A DNA stretch of 64,000 nt. It comes from CAZYQW01 sp964649825 (GTDB lineage Bacteria; Planctomycetota; B15-G4; JADJEK01). The stretch is from the NCBI GenBank assembly GCA_964649825.1, contig CAZYQW010000075.1, positions 1 to 64,000 of the forward strand. The letters are read 5' to 3'. The notes under the pieces are model-generated. The model was not told the DNA's origin. It did not search any database and saw only the letters and a program-made list of their open reading frames with translations. Made by a program: the position numbers and the translations under genes. How positions within the stretch are numbered: the first letter of the stretch is position 1; each line of letters opens with the position of its first letter. Shown here one piece after another: positions 15,040 to 23,868 of this stretch.

Positions 15040-17034
15040 CTACCAGAGAGGCCGACCGACCATCCCGTCGACCGCCTCGATACCGTACTCCTTGAGGATC
15101 GTCACCGTGAGGTCATACAGCTTCGGATCCTCTTTGGTGATCTTGCGATTCGCGAACACGACCCCGGGCACCACCTCGGCCGCCATCAGGTGGCAGCCGC
15201 TCCACGCCTTCTCGTTGTCGGCCACCACGCCCACCGGCACCGCGCCGAGCGCCGACTCGTCCGAGTTGCGATACTCGCGGGCGAACCCGGTGACGATCTC
15301 GGGCGCGTGCTCCACCGCCTCGCCGCTGTAGACGTCGCTCGCGCGGTACACGGTGTAGAAGATCGACTTGCCGGCGCGCTTCGGGTCCGGGTCCGACTCC
15401 TGCATCAGGGCGTGGCGGATCTCGTCGACCAGCGCCGCCGCCTCGCGTGGCTCGACGACGCCCATCGGGTCGCGGCCCTTCACGTTCAGGTAGATCCCGG
15501 TGAACCCGAGGTTGTACGCCTTCGTGCGCGTCCAGTCGACCGCCTCGAAGAGCTGCGTGTCACGCGTCACCTTCGCCGCGTCGAGCTCCTCTTGTGGTTT
15601 GAGGAACAGGTAACCGTTCTCGAGCAGCCACGTGTTCAGGTTGAACTTCCGATACCACGGTGCGAAGCCGTGGTCGGACATGACGATCAACGTGTCCTCA
15701 TCCACCAGCTTCTCACGCACGCGGCCGACGACGTCGTCGAGGTCCTGGTACAGCCACTCGATGCGGCGCCGCGCGAGCTCGGTCGTGTCGGCCGCGTGAC
15801 CAGGATGCGCGTCGTCGTGGCACCTCCAGAGCATGTGCGAGTTCAGGTCGATGCTGCTGAAGTAGTGGTAGAGGAGACCGCTCGGGTAGTGGTCGAGGAG
15901 ATCGAACAGGATCCGCTTCCGCTCGTTCCAGACGAGCGTCGAGTGGTCGACGAACTCGTCGTCGGTGAGAACGCCTTCCTCGAGCGCCTTCGTGTTCTCC
16001 GGCATCCCCTTCGTGACGTACGGCCCGATCCGCTCGGCGATCTCCGCCGCCCAGTCGGACGGCGTCGAGATGTCGGTGACCGGCGCGCGGGGGTCGATGT
16101 TGACCGGATCGACGAAGAGCCGGAAGGTCGGCCGGGCCTCCTGGAGGTGGAAGCGCGCGATCCCGGAAACCGAGACGGCGTACGGGATCAGTTCGTAGTC
16201 GACGGTGACGAAGTCGCTCCACTCGCCTTCGCGCAGGATGACCTGCCTCGTCGGGTCGTCATCGATCAAGATCCGGATCATCGGCTCGGTCGGGTCGATG
16301 TCGACGCGAAACGGCGCTTCGGTGTACTCGCCGGGCTTGATGCTGTCCGGCCCGCGCAGGGCCGTGCGGATCGTGTTGTCGTAGATCGACACGGTGACGA
16401 CGTCGCCGCCGTCGCCGGCCTTGTCCGAGATGGCGAGCGGGTCGTCGGTGAACAGGTAGTACTTGCCGTACCCGACCGCGCGCACGTCCGGCGTCCCCAT
16501 GCCGCTCATCGTCCGCTGACCGGTCGGGGTCGGCGGGTAGTTCGCCGGGATCTTGAAGACGGTCGCCGGCACGCCGCCGTCCTCGAGCACGTCCCAGAAC
16601 GCGGGGCCGAGACGCTTGTTGTACGAGTCGCCGCCGGTGAGCGGGATCTCGTATCCGAACATGCTCACCGCCATCCCGACCTCTTCCTGGCCGGACAGCG
16701 AGTCGACGATGCCGAGGCTCCAGCGGCCGGATCCATCCTGCTGCCAGTGGGGATGCAGGAAGTCGTAGACGCCGTGTCCGCCGGGGTTCCGGCCGGTGAC
16801 GAAATCAGACCACGCCACCGGACTCTCGGGGGGAATGCTGGTGCCGAGAGTCTGGAAGTCGCCGTCGGCCGCGAGCTCCTTCAAGTTCGGCAGGAGGCCG
16901 CGATCCATGAGCGACCGCGTGATCAGCGGGTCCATGCCGTCGACGCCGAGGATCACGACCCGGTGCTTCATCTCCTCGCCGCACGAGACGAGGGGTAGGA
17001 CCACGAGGAGCGAGACGAGGAGCTTTCGCATCAT
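15040..17034 (-). CDS. AlkP-superfamily phosphodiesterase-like lipoprotein
   Basis: Start at the first of two ATGs (17034), which places a lipoprotein signal MMRKLLVSLLVVLPLVSC directly at the N-terminus with Cys18 as the lipid-bearing residue. The 664-residue product has the metal and nucleophile blocks of the type I phosphodiesterase branch: VVILGVDGMDP (Asp32), ESPVAWSDFVTG, SSIDLNSHMLW, VMSDHGFAPWYRKFNLNTWL and WSGCHLMAAEVVPG. It is predicted to be tethered to the outer or cytoplasmic membrane and to hydrolyse phosphate or related esters outside the cytoplasm. The start lies 8 nt from the stop of the upstream relative, so the two belong to one operon. Confidence 0.82.
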   Translation of the reverse strand: MMRKLLVSLLVVLPLVSCGEEMKHRVVILGVDGMDPLITRSLMDRGLLPNLKELAADGDFQTLGTSIPPESPVAWSDFVTGRNPGGHGVYDFLHPHWQQDGSGRWSLGIVDSLSGQEEVGMAVSMFGYEIPLTGGDSYNKRLGPAFWDVLEDGGVPATVFKIPANYPPTPTGQRTMSGMGTPDVRAVGYGKYYLFTDDPLAISDKAGDGGDVVTVSIYDNTIRTALRGPDSIKPGEYTEAPFRVDIDPTEPMIRILIDDDPTRQVILREGEWSDFVTVDYELIPYAVSVSGIARFHLQEARPTFRLFVDPVNIDPRAPVTDISTPSDWAAEIAERIGPYVTKGMPENTKALEEGVLTDDEFVDHSTLVWNERKRILFDLLDHYPSGLLYHYFSSIDLNSHMLWRCHDDAHPGHAADTTELARRRIEWLYQDLDDVVGRVREKLVDEDTLIVMSDHGFAPWYRKFNLNTWLLENGYLFLKPQEELDAAKVTRDTQLFEAVDWTRTKAYNLGFTGIYLNVKGRDPMGVVEPREAAALVDEIRHALMQESDPDPKRAGKSIFYTVYRASDVYSGEAVEHAPEIVTGFAREYRNSDESALGAVPVGVVADNEKAWSGCHLMAAEVVPGVVFANRKITKEDPKLYDLTVTILKEYGIEAVDGMVGRPLW

Positions 17035-17041
17035 TCGATCC

Positions 17042-19213
17042 TCAGGCGAGCGCCGGTTGCTTCTCTTCCGCGACCGGCTCATCGGACGCGGGTTCCGGCG
17101 GCGCGAACGGATTGCCGCGGAACAGGCTCTGACCGTCCATGTGAGCGGGAGGCTCGACCCCGAACAGCTTCAGGATCGTCGGAGCGAGATCCATGATGCG
17201 AGGGTTGTCCGAGTCGATCGCGCAGTTCGAGAAGAACACGCCCGGCACCAGTTTGGGATGAATGCAGTGATCGCCGCTCCAGCTCTTGTTGTTGTCCTCG
17301 ATCACCACGTCATCGACCTTGCCGACCGCGCAATCCCACGAGGCGCGGTAGCCGATCTCGTAGCCGATCAAGAGGTCGGGCGAGTTCACCACGTACGGAC
17401 CCTTCATGATCTTCTTGGCGTCGAACACGTCGAGCACCGCCTTCTTCTGGTCGCCGTCGTCATAGAGCGCCAGCAGCTTCCGCGTGATCTCGGCCTTCAG
17501 CGACGCCTCCTCCTCGCCCGGCTTGACGATGCCGTGCGCCTCGCGACCCTCGAGGTTCAGGTACATCCCCGTCAGGCCGAGCGCGAACGCCTTCGTCCGG
17601 CCCCAATCGACGTCCTGGAACCACTCGCGGCTCTTCTCGCGGCCCTCCTTCAAGTGGAGGTAACCCTCCTGCTTCAGCCACGAGTTCAGGTTGATGCCGC
17701 GCCGGAAGTTCTTGAAGCCGTGATCGGAGATGACCATGAGCACGGTCTTCTCGTCGCAGTAACCGAGAGTCCGCTTCACGAGCCCATCCATACGGACGTA
17801 GAGCTCCTCGATCGTCCCCTTGTACGCCTCGCGATCCATGCCCTTCAGAGCCGGGTGCTCGGGGTCGAGGTAGCGCATGAACATGTGCTGGATCCGGTCG
17901 GTCGCGTCGAACACGGTGACGACCAGGCCTTGCTTCGTCTTCTCGAGCGAGTCGAAGAACTGCTCCTCGCGCTCGTCGTGGATGAGCCACGCCTGCTGGA
18001 GGAACGTGTCCTCATCGATCACGCGCTCGTTCAACGCCCACGTGTCCTCGGCCAGCCCGAGCGTCGCGTACGGCCCGAACTTCTTGGCGAGGTAGAGGGC
18101 GTAGGTGAACGGGTGCGAGATCGGCATGGCCGGCTTGCCCGGGTCCATGTGGATCGGCGTCATGTAGAGCTTGAACTCCGGCTCGAGCTCCTGGATGCAG
18201 AAGCGCGCGATCCCCGCCACCTTGATGCCGAGGCCGGCCTTGAACTCGATCTTCACCCACTCCGAGTACTCCTTCGGCGCAAGCGAGAACTCCTCGTCGC
18301 CGACCCTGATGTGCGCCTTCCTCGCCGCGCGGTCGATCCGCACCGTCAGCTTGGTCGTCATCTCCGGTTCGCCGACGCGCAACGAGTTGGCGGGACCGGT
18401 GATCTCGGCCTCGATCGTGTCGCCGTTCCGCTTCACCGGGATCTTCACGCCGACCGTGGTGTCGCCCTCGAGCTTCTCGGTGGTGAAGAACGAGAACGTC
18501 CCCTGCGTGCCGCGCAGGTCCGGCGTGCACATCGCGGAGAGGCTGACGCCGTAGAACTTCTCGGGCGGGAAGGTGATCGGCACGCGGATGATCGCCGAGA
18601 AGATCCGGTTGTCGCCGAGGATCTTCCAGAACGGCACGCTCTTGCGCAGCAGCTTGATCGTCGGCCGGCCGAGCGGGATCAGCCACTTGCCGAGCTTCAG
18701 CGTCCGCTTGCTCGGCCGGATGTCGGTCGAGGAGAGGACCGAGAGATACGACTTCTTGTCGCGCGCGAGGAAGTCGAAGATGTTGTGCTTCGAGGGATCG
18801 ACGCCGGTCTGGAAGGTCGACCACGCGACGGGCGAGATCGACGGCGTCGTCGTCAACAGCGGATGGAAGCAACCGTCCTCCTGGAGCTTCTTGAAGGTCG
18901 GCATCTTTCCCTGCGCAATGAACCTCTGCGCGAGCTCGGGATCGAACCCGTCGAGCCCCAGCACGATCACGCGGTTGACGTAGCTCTTCGTCAGCGCGCG
19001 CCGCTTGTAGAAGACGCGGAGCACGGCCCGGATCGGCCAGAGCAGGATCGTCCCGAACGCGAGCAGGATGCTCACGAACAGGATCATGAAGGAGCCGAGC
19101 ACCGCGAACCCCGCCCCCGGTCCGATGTACGCAGCCGCCGGCTCGCAGAACGCGCCTCCGATCCAGAGGATCAGGGCCAAGAGTCGCAGCGCTTTCGATG
19201 TCTTCATGTTCAT
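17042..19213 (-). CDS. AlkP-superfamily phosphodiesterase-like membrane protein
   Basis: Start at ATG 19213 (MNMKTSKALRLL), which gives 723 residues. The first 70 residues hold a signal-like helix and a second membrane helix (FAVLGSFMILFVSILLAFGTILLWPI), so the enzyme domain is membrane-anchored. Catalytic blocks: VIVLGLDGFDP (Asp88), SISPVAWSTFQTG, VFDATDRIQHMFMRYLDPEHP, MVISDHGFKNFRRGINLNSWL and SWSGDHCIHPKLVPGVFF. The C-terminus (FAPPEPASDEPVAEEKQPALA) is a disordered acidic tail. It is the first gene of a minus-strand cluster with a second AlkP lipoprotein, a small RHH protein and an EMC3-like protein. The substrate is unknown. Confidence 0.82.
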   Translation of the reverse strand: MNMKTSKALRLLALILWIGGAFCEPAAAYIGPGAGFAVLGSFMILFVSILLAFGTILLWPIRAVLRVFYKRRALTKSYVNRVIVLGLDGFDPELAQRFIAQGKMPTFKKLQEDGCFHPLLTTTPSISPVAWSTFQTGVDPSKHNIFDFLARDKKSYLSVLSSTDIRPSKRTLKLGKWLIPLGRPTIKLLRKSVPFWKILGDNRIFSAIIRVPITFPPEKFYGVSLSAMCTPDLRGTQGTFSFFTTEKLEGDTTVGVKIPVKRNGDTIEAEITGPANSLRVGEPEMTTKLTVRIDRAARKAHIRVGDEEFSLAPKEYSEWVKIEFKAGLGIKVAGIARFCIQELEPEFKLYMTPIHMDPGKPAMPISHPFTYALYLAKKFGPYATLGLAEDTWALNERVIDEDTFLQQAWLIHDEREEQFFDSLEKTKQGLVVTVFDATDRIQHMFMRYLDPEHPALKGMDREAYKGTIEELYVRMDGLVKRTLGYCDEKTVLMVISDHGFKNFRRGINLNSWLKQEGYLHLKEGREKSREWFQDVDWGRTKAFALGLTGMYLNLEGREAHGIVKPGEEEASLKAEITRKLLALYDDGDQKKAVLDVFDAKKIMKGPYVVNSPDLLIGYEIGYRASWDCAVGKVDDVVIEDNNKSWSGDHCIHPKLVPGVFFSNCAIDSDNPRIMDLAPTILKLFGVEPPAHMDGQSLFRGNPFAPPEPASDEPVAEEKQPALA

Positions 19214-19637
19214 CCGGTCCGGAGGCCCGTTTCGTGGAAGGCCGGGACCGTCCCAGGGCCCAAGGCGAAGGTGGTTCCGGACGTCGTTCGAGCCCGCGGC
19301 TTCGTCCGGAAACATCGAAGCACGCGAGGTTTGGGAACGACCTCGCGGTCGACTTCCACGACCCTCACGGGGGATTCGGAACGCGATCCAGAATCGAATC
19401 ATGTTCCCGCGTGTCCGGATGCGCGTCAAGTCCAGCGTCATTCGATTCATAGAAAACCTAGGCGGTCGGGACCGACGCGGCGAACTCGCGGCCGCGATCG
19501 CCCGCACGGACACGAGAGTTCGAGACCCTCGGCCTTTCGCATGCCGACCGCGGCTTGCTCGAAGACGCGACGGGGAGTAACCTTCGGAATTCCCCGCTGG
19601 CTCCGAACCAGCGTCACGAATCTACGGGAGACGCAGC
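19214..19637. other. Divergent intergenic region upstream of AlkP cluster and lipoprotein gene
   Basis: This 424-bp stretch separates two outward-facing genes. Most of it can be translated in long open frames, but the composition (Arg-rich in all frames) looks non-coding. It contains an AT-richer patch around 19437-19460 that could hold promoter elements. A hairpin CGCTGG/CCAGCG (19595-19600 with 19608-19613) lies 25 nt before the GTG at 19638. No operator or riboswitch was recognised. Confidence 0.4.
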
Positions 19638-20165
19638 GTGACCCTCCGAAAGCCGACCTCGATCCTGTCACTCGCCGCGCTCGCTCTGGTCGCGGCCTGC
19701 TCGAAGGCGGAGACGCCGGCCGAGAAGATGGCGTCGGCCGATGCGGCGATGAAAGATCGCGACTACACCACTGCGGTCGAGCTCTACGGCAGTCTCGCGG
19801 GCGGCGGAGAAGGGATCACGCCGGGTGACCAGTTCAAGGCCGCGCTCGAGGCCGTCAAGTGCCGCATCTTCCTCGACCAGGCGGCGGAAGGGGTGGGCCA
19901 GTTCCGCAAGATGTACGACGCGTTCAGCGACGAGATGAACGGGTCCAACGGGTACAAGCACGCCCTCGCGGTGATGGACACGCTGGACAAGGCGCCCTCG
20001 AGCGACCCAGGTGCGAAGATCGATCGTCTCATCGACCTGCTCGAGATCGCGAAGGACCGGCACGCGGACAAGAAGGAACGGTTCCAGGAACGCGTCGACC
20101 GGATAAAGGAGAAGGGCGTCACCCCGGCCGCGCTGGCCAAGCTGAAGGAGCTCGGCTACGCCTGA
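19638..20165 (+). CDS. TPR-like lipoprotein
   Basis: GTG start at 19638. The 175-residue product has a lipoprotein signal (MTLRKPTSILSLAALALVAAC, lipobox VAAC). A helical mature part follows, with one recognisable tetratricopeptide-like pair (MASADAAMKDRDYTTAVELYGSLA then KAALEAVKCRIFLDQAAEGVGQFRKMYDAF) and a Lys/Arg-rich helix at 140-160. The end is AALAKLKELGYA. It is transcribed away from the AlkP cluster and may be a soluble adaptor at the membrane surface. The shared C-terminal 'LK-x-LGY' with the small RHH-like protein is discussed as a finding. Confidence 0.7.
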   Translation: MTLRKPTSILSLAALALVAACSKAETPAEKMASADAAMKDRDYTTAVELYGSLAGGGEGITPGDQFKAALEAVKCRIFLDQAAEGVGQFRKMYDAFSDEMNGSNGYKHALAVMDTLDKAPSSDPGAKIDRLIDLLEIAKDRHADKKERFQERVDRIKEKGVTPAALAKLKELGYA

Positions 20166-20316
20166 GCCTGATCCCCTCGCGGTCGGGCCACCCGCGATCA
20201 GCGCCGACCAACCCGGTGCCGAATATCGCGGCCGGTGAATGGCCGGCTCGAGTCCCGCGCCGGGCGCTCGTTCCGCGGACGGGTTCGGGTCGAGCGCGGC
20301 CCGCGGGCGCCGGCGC

Positions 20317-21561
20317 TCAGGCTCGCGACATCAGCGGCCACGTGCCGTACGTAAGTCGGCGCCACAGCCACTCGAGCGGCCCCATCCGGAAGCGCGCGAG
20401 CCACCATGGGGAAAGGGCGAGCTGCAGCACCCAGATCGCGACGACCAACGAGAGTTGGAACCCGCGTCCCGTGCTCGCGAACCACCCCATCCCGTGGCCG
20501 TAGAAGATCGTCGTGCAGATCAGCGTATGCAGGATGTAGTTCGTGAACGCCATCCGACCGACGGCGGCGAGCCGTGACGTCAGCCAGGTGCAGCAACCCG
20601 TCTTGAACACGTAGATCGTCAGCCCGATCCATCCCGCCGCGACGGCCAGACCTCCCCAATAGTTGACCTGCATGTGCATGAACGCCTGTTCCCACGCGAA
20701 TCCGGAGTCGCGCCACTGCTTCGCCCCGAGAACCACGATCGGCACGCCGACCGAGAATCCGACCGCCGCCGTCACCGCGTAGAACCGGGTCGAGGCGCGT
20801 GCGGCGAGGACTCCCATTCGGAACAGCGCCATCCCGATCAGCATCGTGCCGATGATGCGCCAGAGGAACATCAAGAGGAACATCTGGAGGATCTCCACGG
20901 TCTGCTGCGCGCGCATCGGGAGCGCGTCCAGGTACGAGCCGCGGTACGCATCGATCTCGAGCTCGACCTGCTCCGGCGTAGGTACGAACACCTCCTTCAC
21001 CTTCGCGAGCTCCTCCGCGTTCATCTCGTCCATGCTGGCGTCGACCGAGCCGAAGATCAGCCCCGTGAGCACGACGAACCCGAATCCCGCCAGAAGCTGC
21101 GTGCGCGGGGCGAGCCCCCGGAAGAAGTAGACGACGATCCCCGCGATTCCGTAGGTCAACAGGATGTCGCCCCACCAGAGCAGAAAGCCGTGCACGAGGC
21201 CGAACCCGATGAGCCACCCCATCCGCCGGAAGTGGATCCGCGGAGCGAGCCCTGCCGCCTCCGCGCGCTCCGTCATCAGCACGACCCCGGCTCCGAACAG
21301 CACGGTGAAGATCGTCATGAACTTCGTGTCGAAGAGGGTGTGCTGGACGAGCCATCCCCAGAGGTTCGCCCCCTCCACCGGACCGTAGTAGGTCGGGTTG
21401 CCGTAGGCGGCGAACACCATCGCGAACGCCTGGATGTTCATGACGAGGATCCCGAGCAGGGCGACGCCCCGGAGCACGTCGAGCGCGAGGATCCGCTCGG
21501 GCTCGGCGACCGGACCGCCGGGGCCCGGGACATCGATCGGATCGCGATCGTCGTCATCCAT
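20317..21561 (-). CDS. DUF418-family membrane protein (YeiB-like)
   Basis: Start at ATG 21561 (MDDDDRDPIDVPGPGG), giving 414 residues; an earlier in-frame start would add 13 unconvincing residues. The first helix holds the DUF418 opening ILALDVLRGVALLGILVMNIQAF, followed by FTVLFGAGVVLM and RRMGWLIGFGLVHGFLLWWGDILLTYGI, both typical. The C-terminal DUF418 block is FTNYILHTLICTTIFYGHGMGWF. About ten membrane helices are visible. The family is related to acyltransferase-3 type membrane proteins, and its biochemical role is not established. It is convergent with the upstream lipoprotein gene. Confidence 0.85.
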   Translation of the reverse strand: MDDDDRDPIDVPGPGGPVAEPERILALDVLRGVALLGILVMNIQAFAMVFAAYGNPTYYGPVEGANLWGWLVQHTLFDTKFMTIFTVLFGAGVVLMTERAEAAGLAPRIHFRRMGWLIGFGLVHGFLLWWGDILLTYGIAGIVVYFFRGLAPRTQLLAGFGFVVLTGLIFGSVDASMDEMNAEELAKVKEVFVPTPEQVELEIDAYRGSYLDALPMRAQQTVEILQMFLLMFLWRIIGTMLIGMALFRMGVLAARASTRFYAVTAAVGFSVGVPIVVLGAKQWRDSGFAWEQAFMHMQVNYWGGLAVAAGWIGLTIYVFKTGCCTWLTSRLAAVGRMAFTNYILHTLICTTIFYGHGMGWFASTGRGFQLSLVVAIWVLQLALSPWWLARFRMGPLEWLWRRLTYGTWPLMSRA

Positions 21562-21903
21562 CACGCATTCGCTCCGGCTCGAAGCATGTCCACCCGACAC
21601 GTGACCGCGCCCTCATGCGCACACGTGCCGCGTGCTTCTTCGGTTGCGGTCATACCGCGTTGAGACTCATGAGCTTAGGGTGAGTCCACGAAAAAAGGAC
21701 CAAATGAGTTCGGTTTTGCCGTTGCGCGGTTCCGAGCCGTCAGCGATAAGAAGACCATTCCAGTCCGGTTTCAGGGACGAGCGCTCGCGGCTTCCCGCGG
21801 CCTCCAGCATCGTTTGTGGTCACCGCCGCCCGTTCGGGACTGAAGTTTTGGCTGAGAAAGAACTTAGAGAATCCGATGGGGGCCCGATCGAGAGGACGCC
21901 GGC
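21562..21903. other. Regulatory region upstream of the suf operon
   Basis: This 342-bp gap between the DUF418 gene and the Rrf2 regulator is AT-richer than its surroundings. It holds a dyad (separate entry), an A-tract at 21690-21696, an ATGAGT half-site near 21704, and TTTTGGCTGAGAAAGAACTTAG near 21847-21868 that could carry the promoter of the operon. No gene is credible here. Confidence 0.45.
21664..21686. promoter_or_regulatory. Dyad upstream of the Rrf2/suf operon, possible operator
   Basis: GACTCA at 21664-21669 and TGAGTC at 21681-21686 form a 6-bp dyad with an 11-bp centre. The palindrome CTCATGAG (21666-21673) overlaps its left arm. It lies about 220 bp before the Rrf2 start, rather far for autorepression. 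Confidence 0.3.
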
Positions 21904-22383
21904 ATGATCCGGATGACGCGACAGTCTGACTACGCGATCGTGCTGCTCACCTTCTTCGCGCACCATGAGGCGGGACGCACGTACACCGCGCGCGACCTCG
22001 CGGCCGAGGTCCACCTGCCGGTGCCGATGGTCGGCAAGATCCTGAAGTCCCTCGTGCGCGAGGGGCTGTTGACGTCGCTGCGCGGCGTGAACGGCGGCTA
22101 CCGGCTCACGCGAAAGCCCGAGGACATCTCGGTCGCCGAGATCATCACGGCGCTCGAGGGGCCGATCGCGATCACCGAATGCACGAGCGACGTGCCGAGC
22201 TCGTGCGACATCTACGCGACGTGCGCGGTGAAGAGCAACTGGGAGCTGATCAACGGGGTGGTTCGTGACGCGCTCGGGAAGATCACCCTGGCACAAATGG
22301 CGAGCCCCTTGACCCGATCGACCCGGCAGACTTCGACCAAGAGCTTCGAGCCGACCGTCGCGAACGCGGCGGTCGACTCCTGA
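21904..22383 (+). CDS. Rrf2-family Fe-S sensing regulator of the suf operon
   Basis: A 159-residue winged-helix regulator. The DNA-binding part is MTRQSDYAIVLLTFFAHHEAG...ARDLAAEVHLPVPMVGKILKSLVREGLLTSLRGVNGGYRL. Cysteines at 93, 101 and 107 (ECTSDVPSSCDIYATC) match the three-Cys Fe-S site of the Rrf2/IscR group. With a cluster bound or lost, such proteins tune Fe-S biogenesis, usually as autorepressors. It stands first in the operon, 13 nt before sufB, which supports assignment to the SUF regulator type. The C-terminal 40 residues are a Ser/Thr-rich tail. Ribosome site GAGAGGAC precedes the ATG. Confidence 0.88.
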   Translation: MIRMTRQSDYAIVLLTFFAHHEAGRTYTARDLAAEVHLPVPMVGKILKSLVREGLLTSLRGVNGGYRLTRKPEDISVAEIITALEGPIAITECTSDVPSSCDIYATCAVKSNWELINGVVRDALGKITLAQMASPLTRSTRQTSTKSFEPTVANAAVDS

Positions 22384-22396
22384 CGGAACCCGCACC

Positions 22397-23842
22397 ATGA
22401 GTTCGGCCAAGAGCATCGAGAACCTCGCGAACCGCGAATACAAGTACGGATGGACGTCGGACTTCGAAGCCGAGTCCGCGCCGCCCGGTCTGAACGAGGA
22501 CACGGTCCGCTTCATCTCGCACAAGAAGAACGAGCCGGAGTGGCTGCTCGAATGGCGGCTCAAGGCGTTTCGTCACTGGCTCACGATGGAAGAGCCGACG
22601 TGGCAGAACGTGCACTACCCCCCCATCGACTATCAGGCCGCGAGCTACTACTCGGCACCGAAGTCGGCGTCGGACAAGCCGAAGAGCCTCGACGAAGTCG
22701 ACCCCGAGCTGCTCGCCACGTACGCCAAGCTCGGCATTCCGCTGAGGGAGCAGGAACTCCTCGCCGGCGTCGCCGTCGACGCGGTCATGGACAGCGTCTC
22801 GGTCGCGACCACCTTCAAGGGAAAGCTGAAGGAGCTCGGCATCATCTTCTGCTCGTTCTCCGAGGCGGTGCACGAGTACCCCGAGCTGGTCAGGAAGTAC
22901 CTCGGCTCGGTCGTGCCGTACACCGACAACTTCTTCGCGACGCTCAACTCGGCGGTCTTCAGCGACGGTTCGTTCGTCTACGTGCCGAAGGGCGTCCGCT
23001 GTCCGATGGAGCTCTCGACCTACTTCCGCATCAACGCGTCGAACACCGGACAGTTCGAGCGGACGCTGCTCATCGCCGACGAGGGCGCCTACGTCAGCTA
23101 CCTCGAGGGCTGCACCGCGCCGATGCGCGACGAGAACCAGCTCCACGCCGCGGTCGTCGAGCTGGTCGCGCTCGACGACGCGAAGATCAAGTACTCGACG
23201 GTCCAGAACTGGTACCCGGGCGACAAGGACGGCAAGGGCGGGATCTACAACTTCGTGACGAAGCGCGGGAAGTGCCAGGGCAAGCGCTCGCACATCTCGT
23301 GGACGCAGGTCGAGACCGGCTCCGCGATCACGTGGAAGTACCCGAGCTGCATCCTGCTCGGCGACGAATCGGTCGGCGAGTTCTACTCGGTCGCGCTGAC
23401 GAACTACTACATGCAGGCCGACACCGGGACGAAGATGATCCACGTCGGCAAGAACACGAAGAGCACGATCGTGTCCAAGGGGATCTCGGCCGGCCACGGC
23501 CAGAACGCGTACCGCGGCCTCGTCAAGATCGGCAAGGGCGCGACCGGCGCGCGCAACTACTCGCAGTGCGATTCCTTGCTCATCGGCGACAAGTGCGGCG
23601 CCCACACGTTCCCCTACATCGAGAACCAGAACCCGACCGCGCGGATCGAACACGAGGCGTCGACCTCCAAGATCGGCGAGGACCAGATCTTCTATTGCCA
23701 GCAACGGGGCATCGACGCCGAGGACGCGGTCTCCATGATCGTGAACGGCTTTTGCAAGCAGGTCCTCGCCGAGCTCCCGATGGAGTTCGCCGTCGAGGCG
23801 CAGAAGCTGCTCGGGCTGAAGCTCGAGGGCAGCGTCGGTTGA
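22397..23842 (+). CDS. sufB: Fe-S cluster scaffold protein SufB
   Basis: The 481 residues match the usual SufB length. Recognisable parts are the N-terminal KYGWTSDFEAESAPPGLNEDTVRFIS, the IPLREQELL segment, FVYVPKGVRCPMELSTYFRIN, VSYLEGCTAPMRDENQLHAAVVE and the C-terminal beta-helix end INGFC-like VNGFCKQVLAELPMEFAVEAQKLL. SufB forms the SufBC2D scaffold in the cytoplasm, where sulfur from SufS/SufU meets iron. The Cys of EGCTAP and the later QCDSLLIGDKCGAHTFPYIE block are the conserved ones in the family. The gene lies between the regulator (13 nt) and sufC (26 nt). Confidence 0.96.
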   Translation: MSSAKSIENLANREYKYGWTSDFEAESAPPGLNEDTVRFISHKKNEPEWLLEWRLKAFRHWLTMEEPTWQNVHYPPIDYQAASYYSAPKSASDKPKSLDEVDPELLATYAKLGIPLREQELLAGVAVDAVMDSVSVATTFKGKLKELGIIFCSFSEAVHEYPELVRKYLGSVVPYTDNFFATLNSAVFSDGSFVYVPKGVRCPMELSTYFRINASNTGQFERTLLIADEGAYVSYLEGCTAPMRDENQLHAAVVELVALDDAKIKYSTVQNWYPGDKDGKGGIYNFVTKRGKCQGKRSHISWTQVETGSAITWKYPSCILLGDESVGEFYSVALTNYYMQADTGTKMIHVGKNTKSTIVSKGISAGHGQNAYRGLVKIGKGATGARNYSQCDSLLIGDKCGAHTFPYIENQNPTARIEHEASTSKIGEDQIFYCQQRGIDAEDAVSMIVNGFCKQVLAELPMEFAVEAQKLLGLKLEGSVG

Positions 23843-23868
23843 TTCCCGAGACACCCGAGACGAAGAGC

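Noticed and set aside
14596..16998. Long plus-strand frame opposite the AlkP lipoprotein gene
   Set aside because: The residues are low-complexity Arg/His/Asp text typical of antisense frames; the opposite strand carries clear catalytic motifs.
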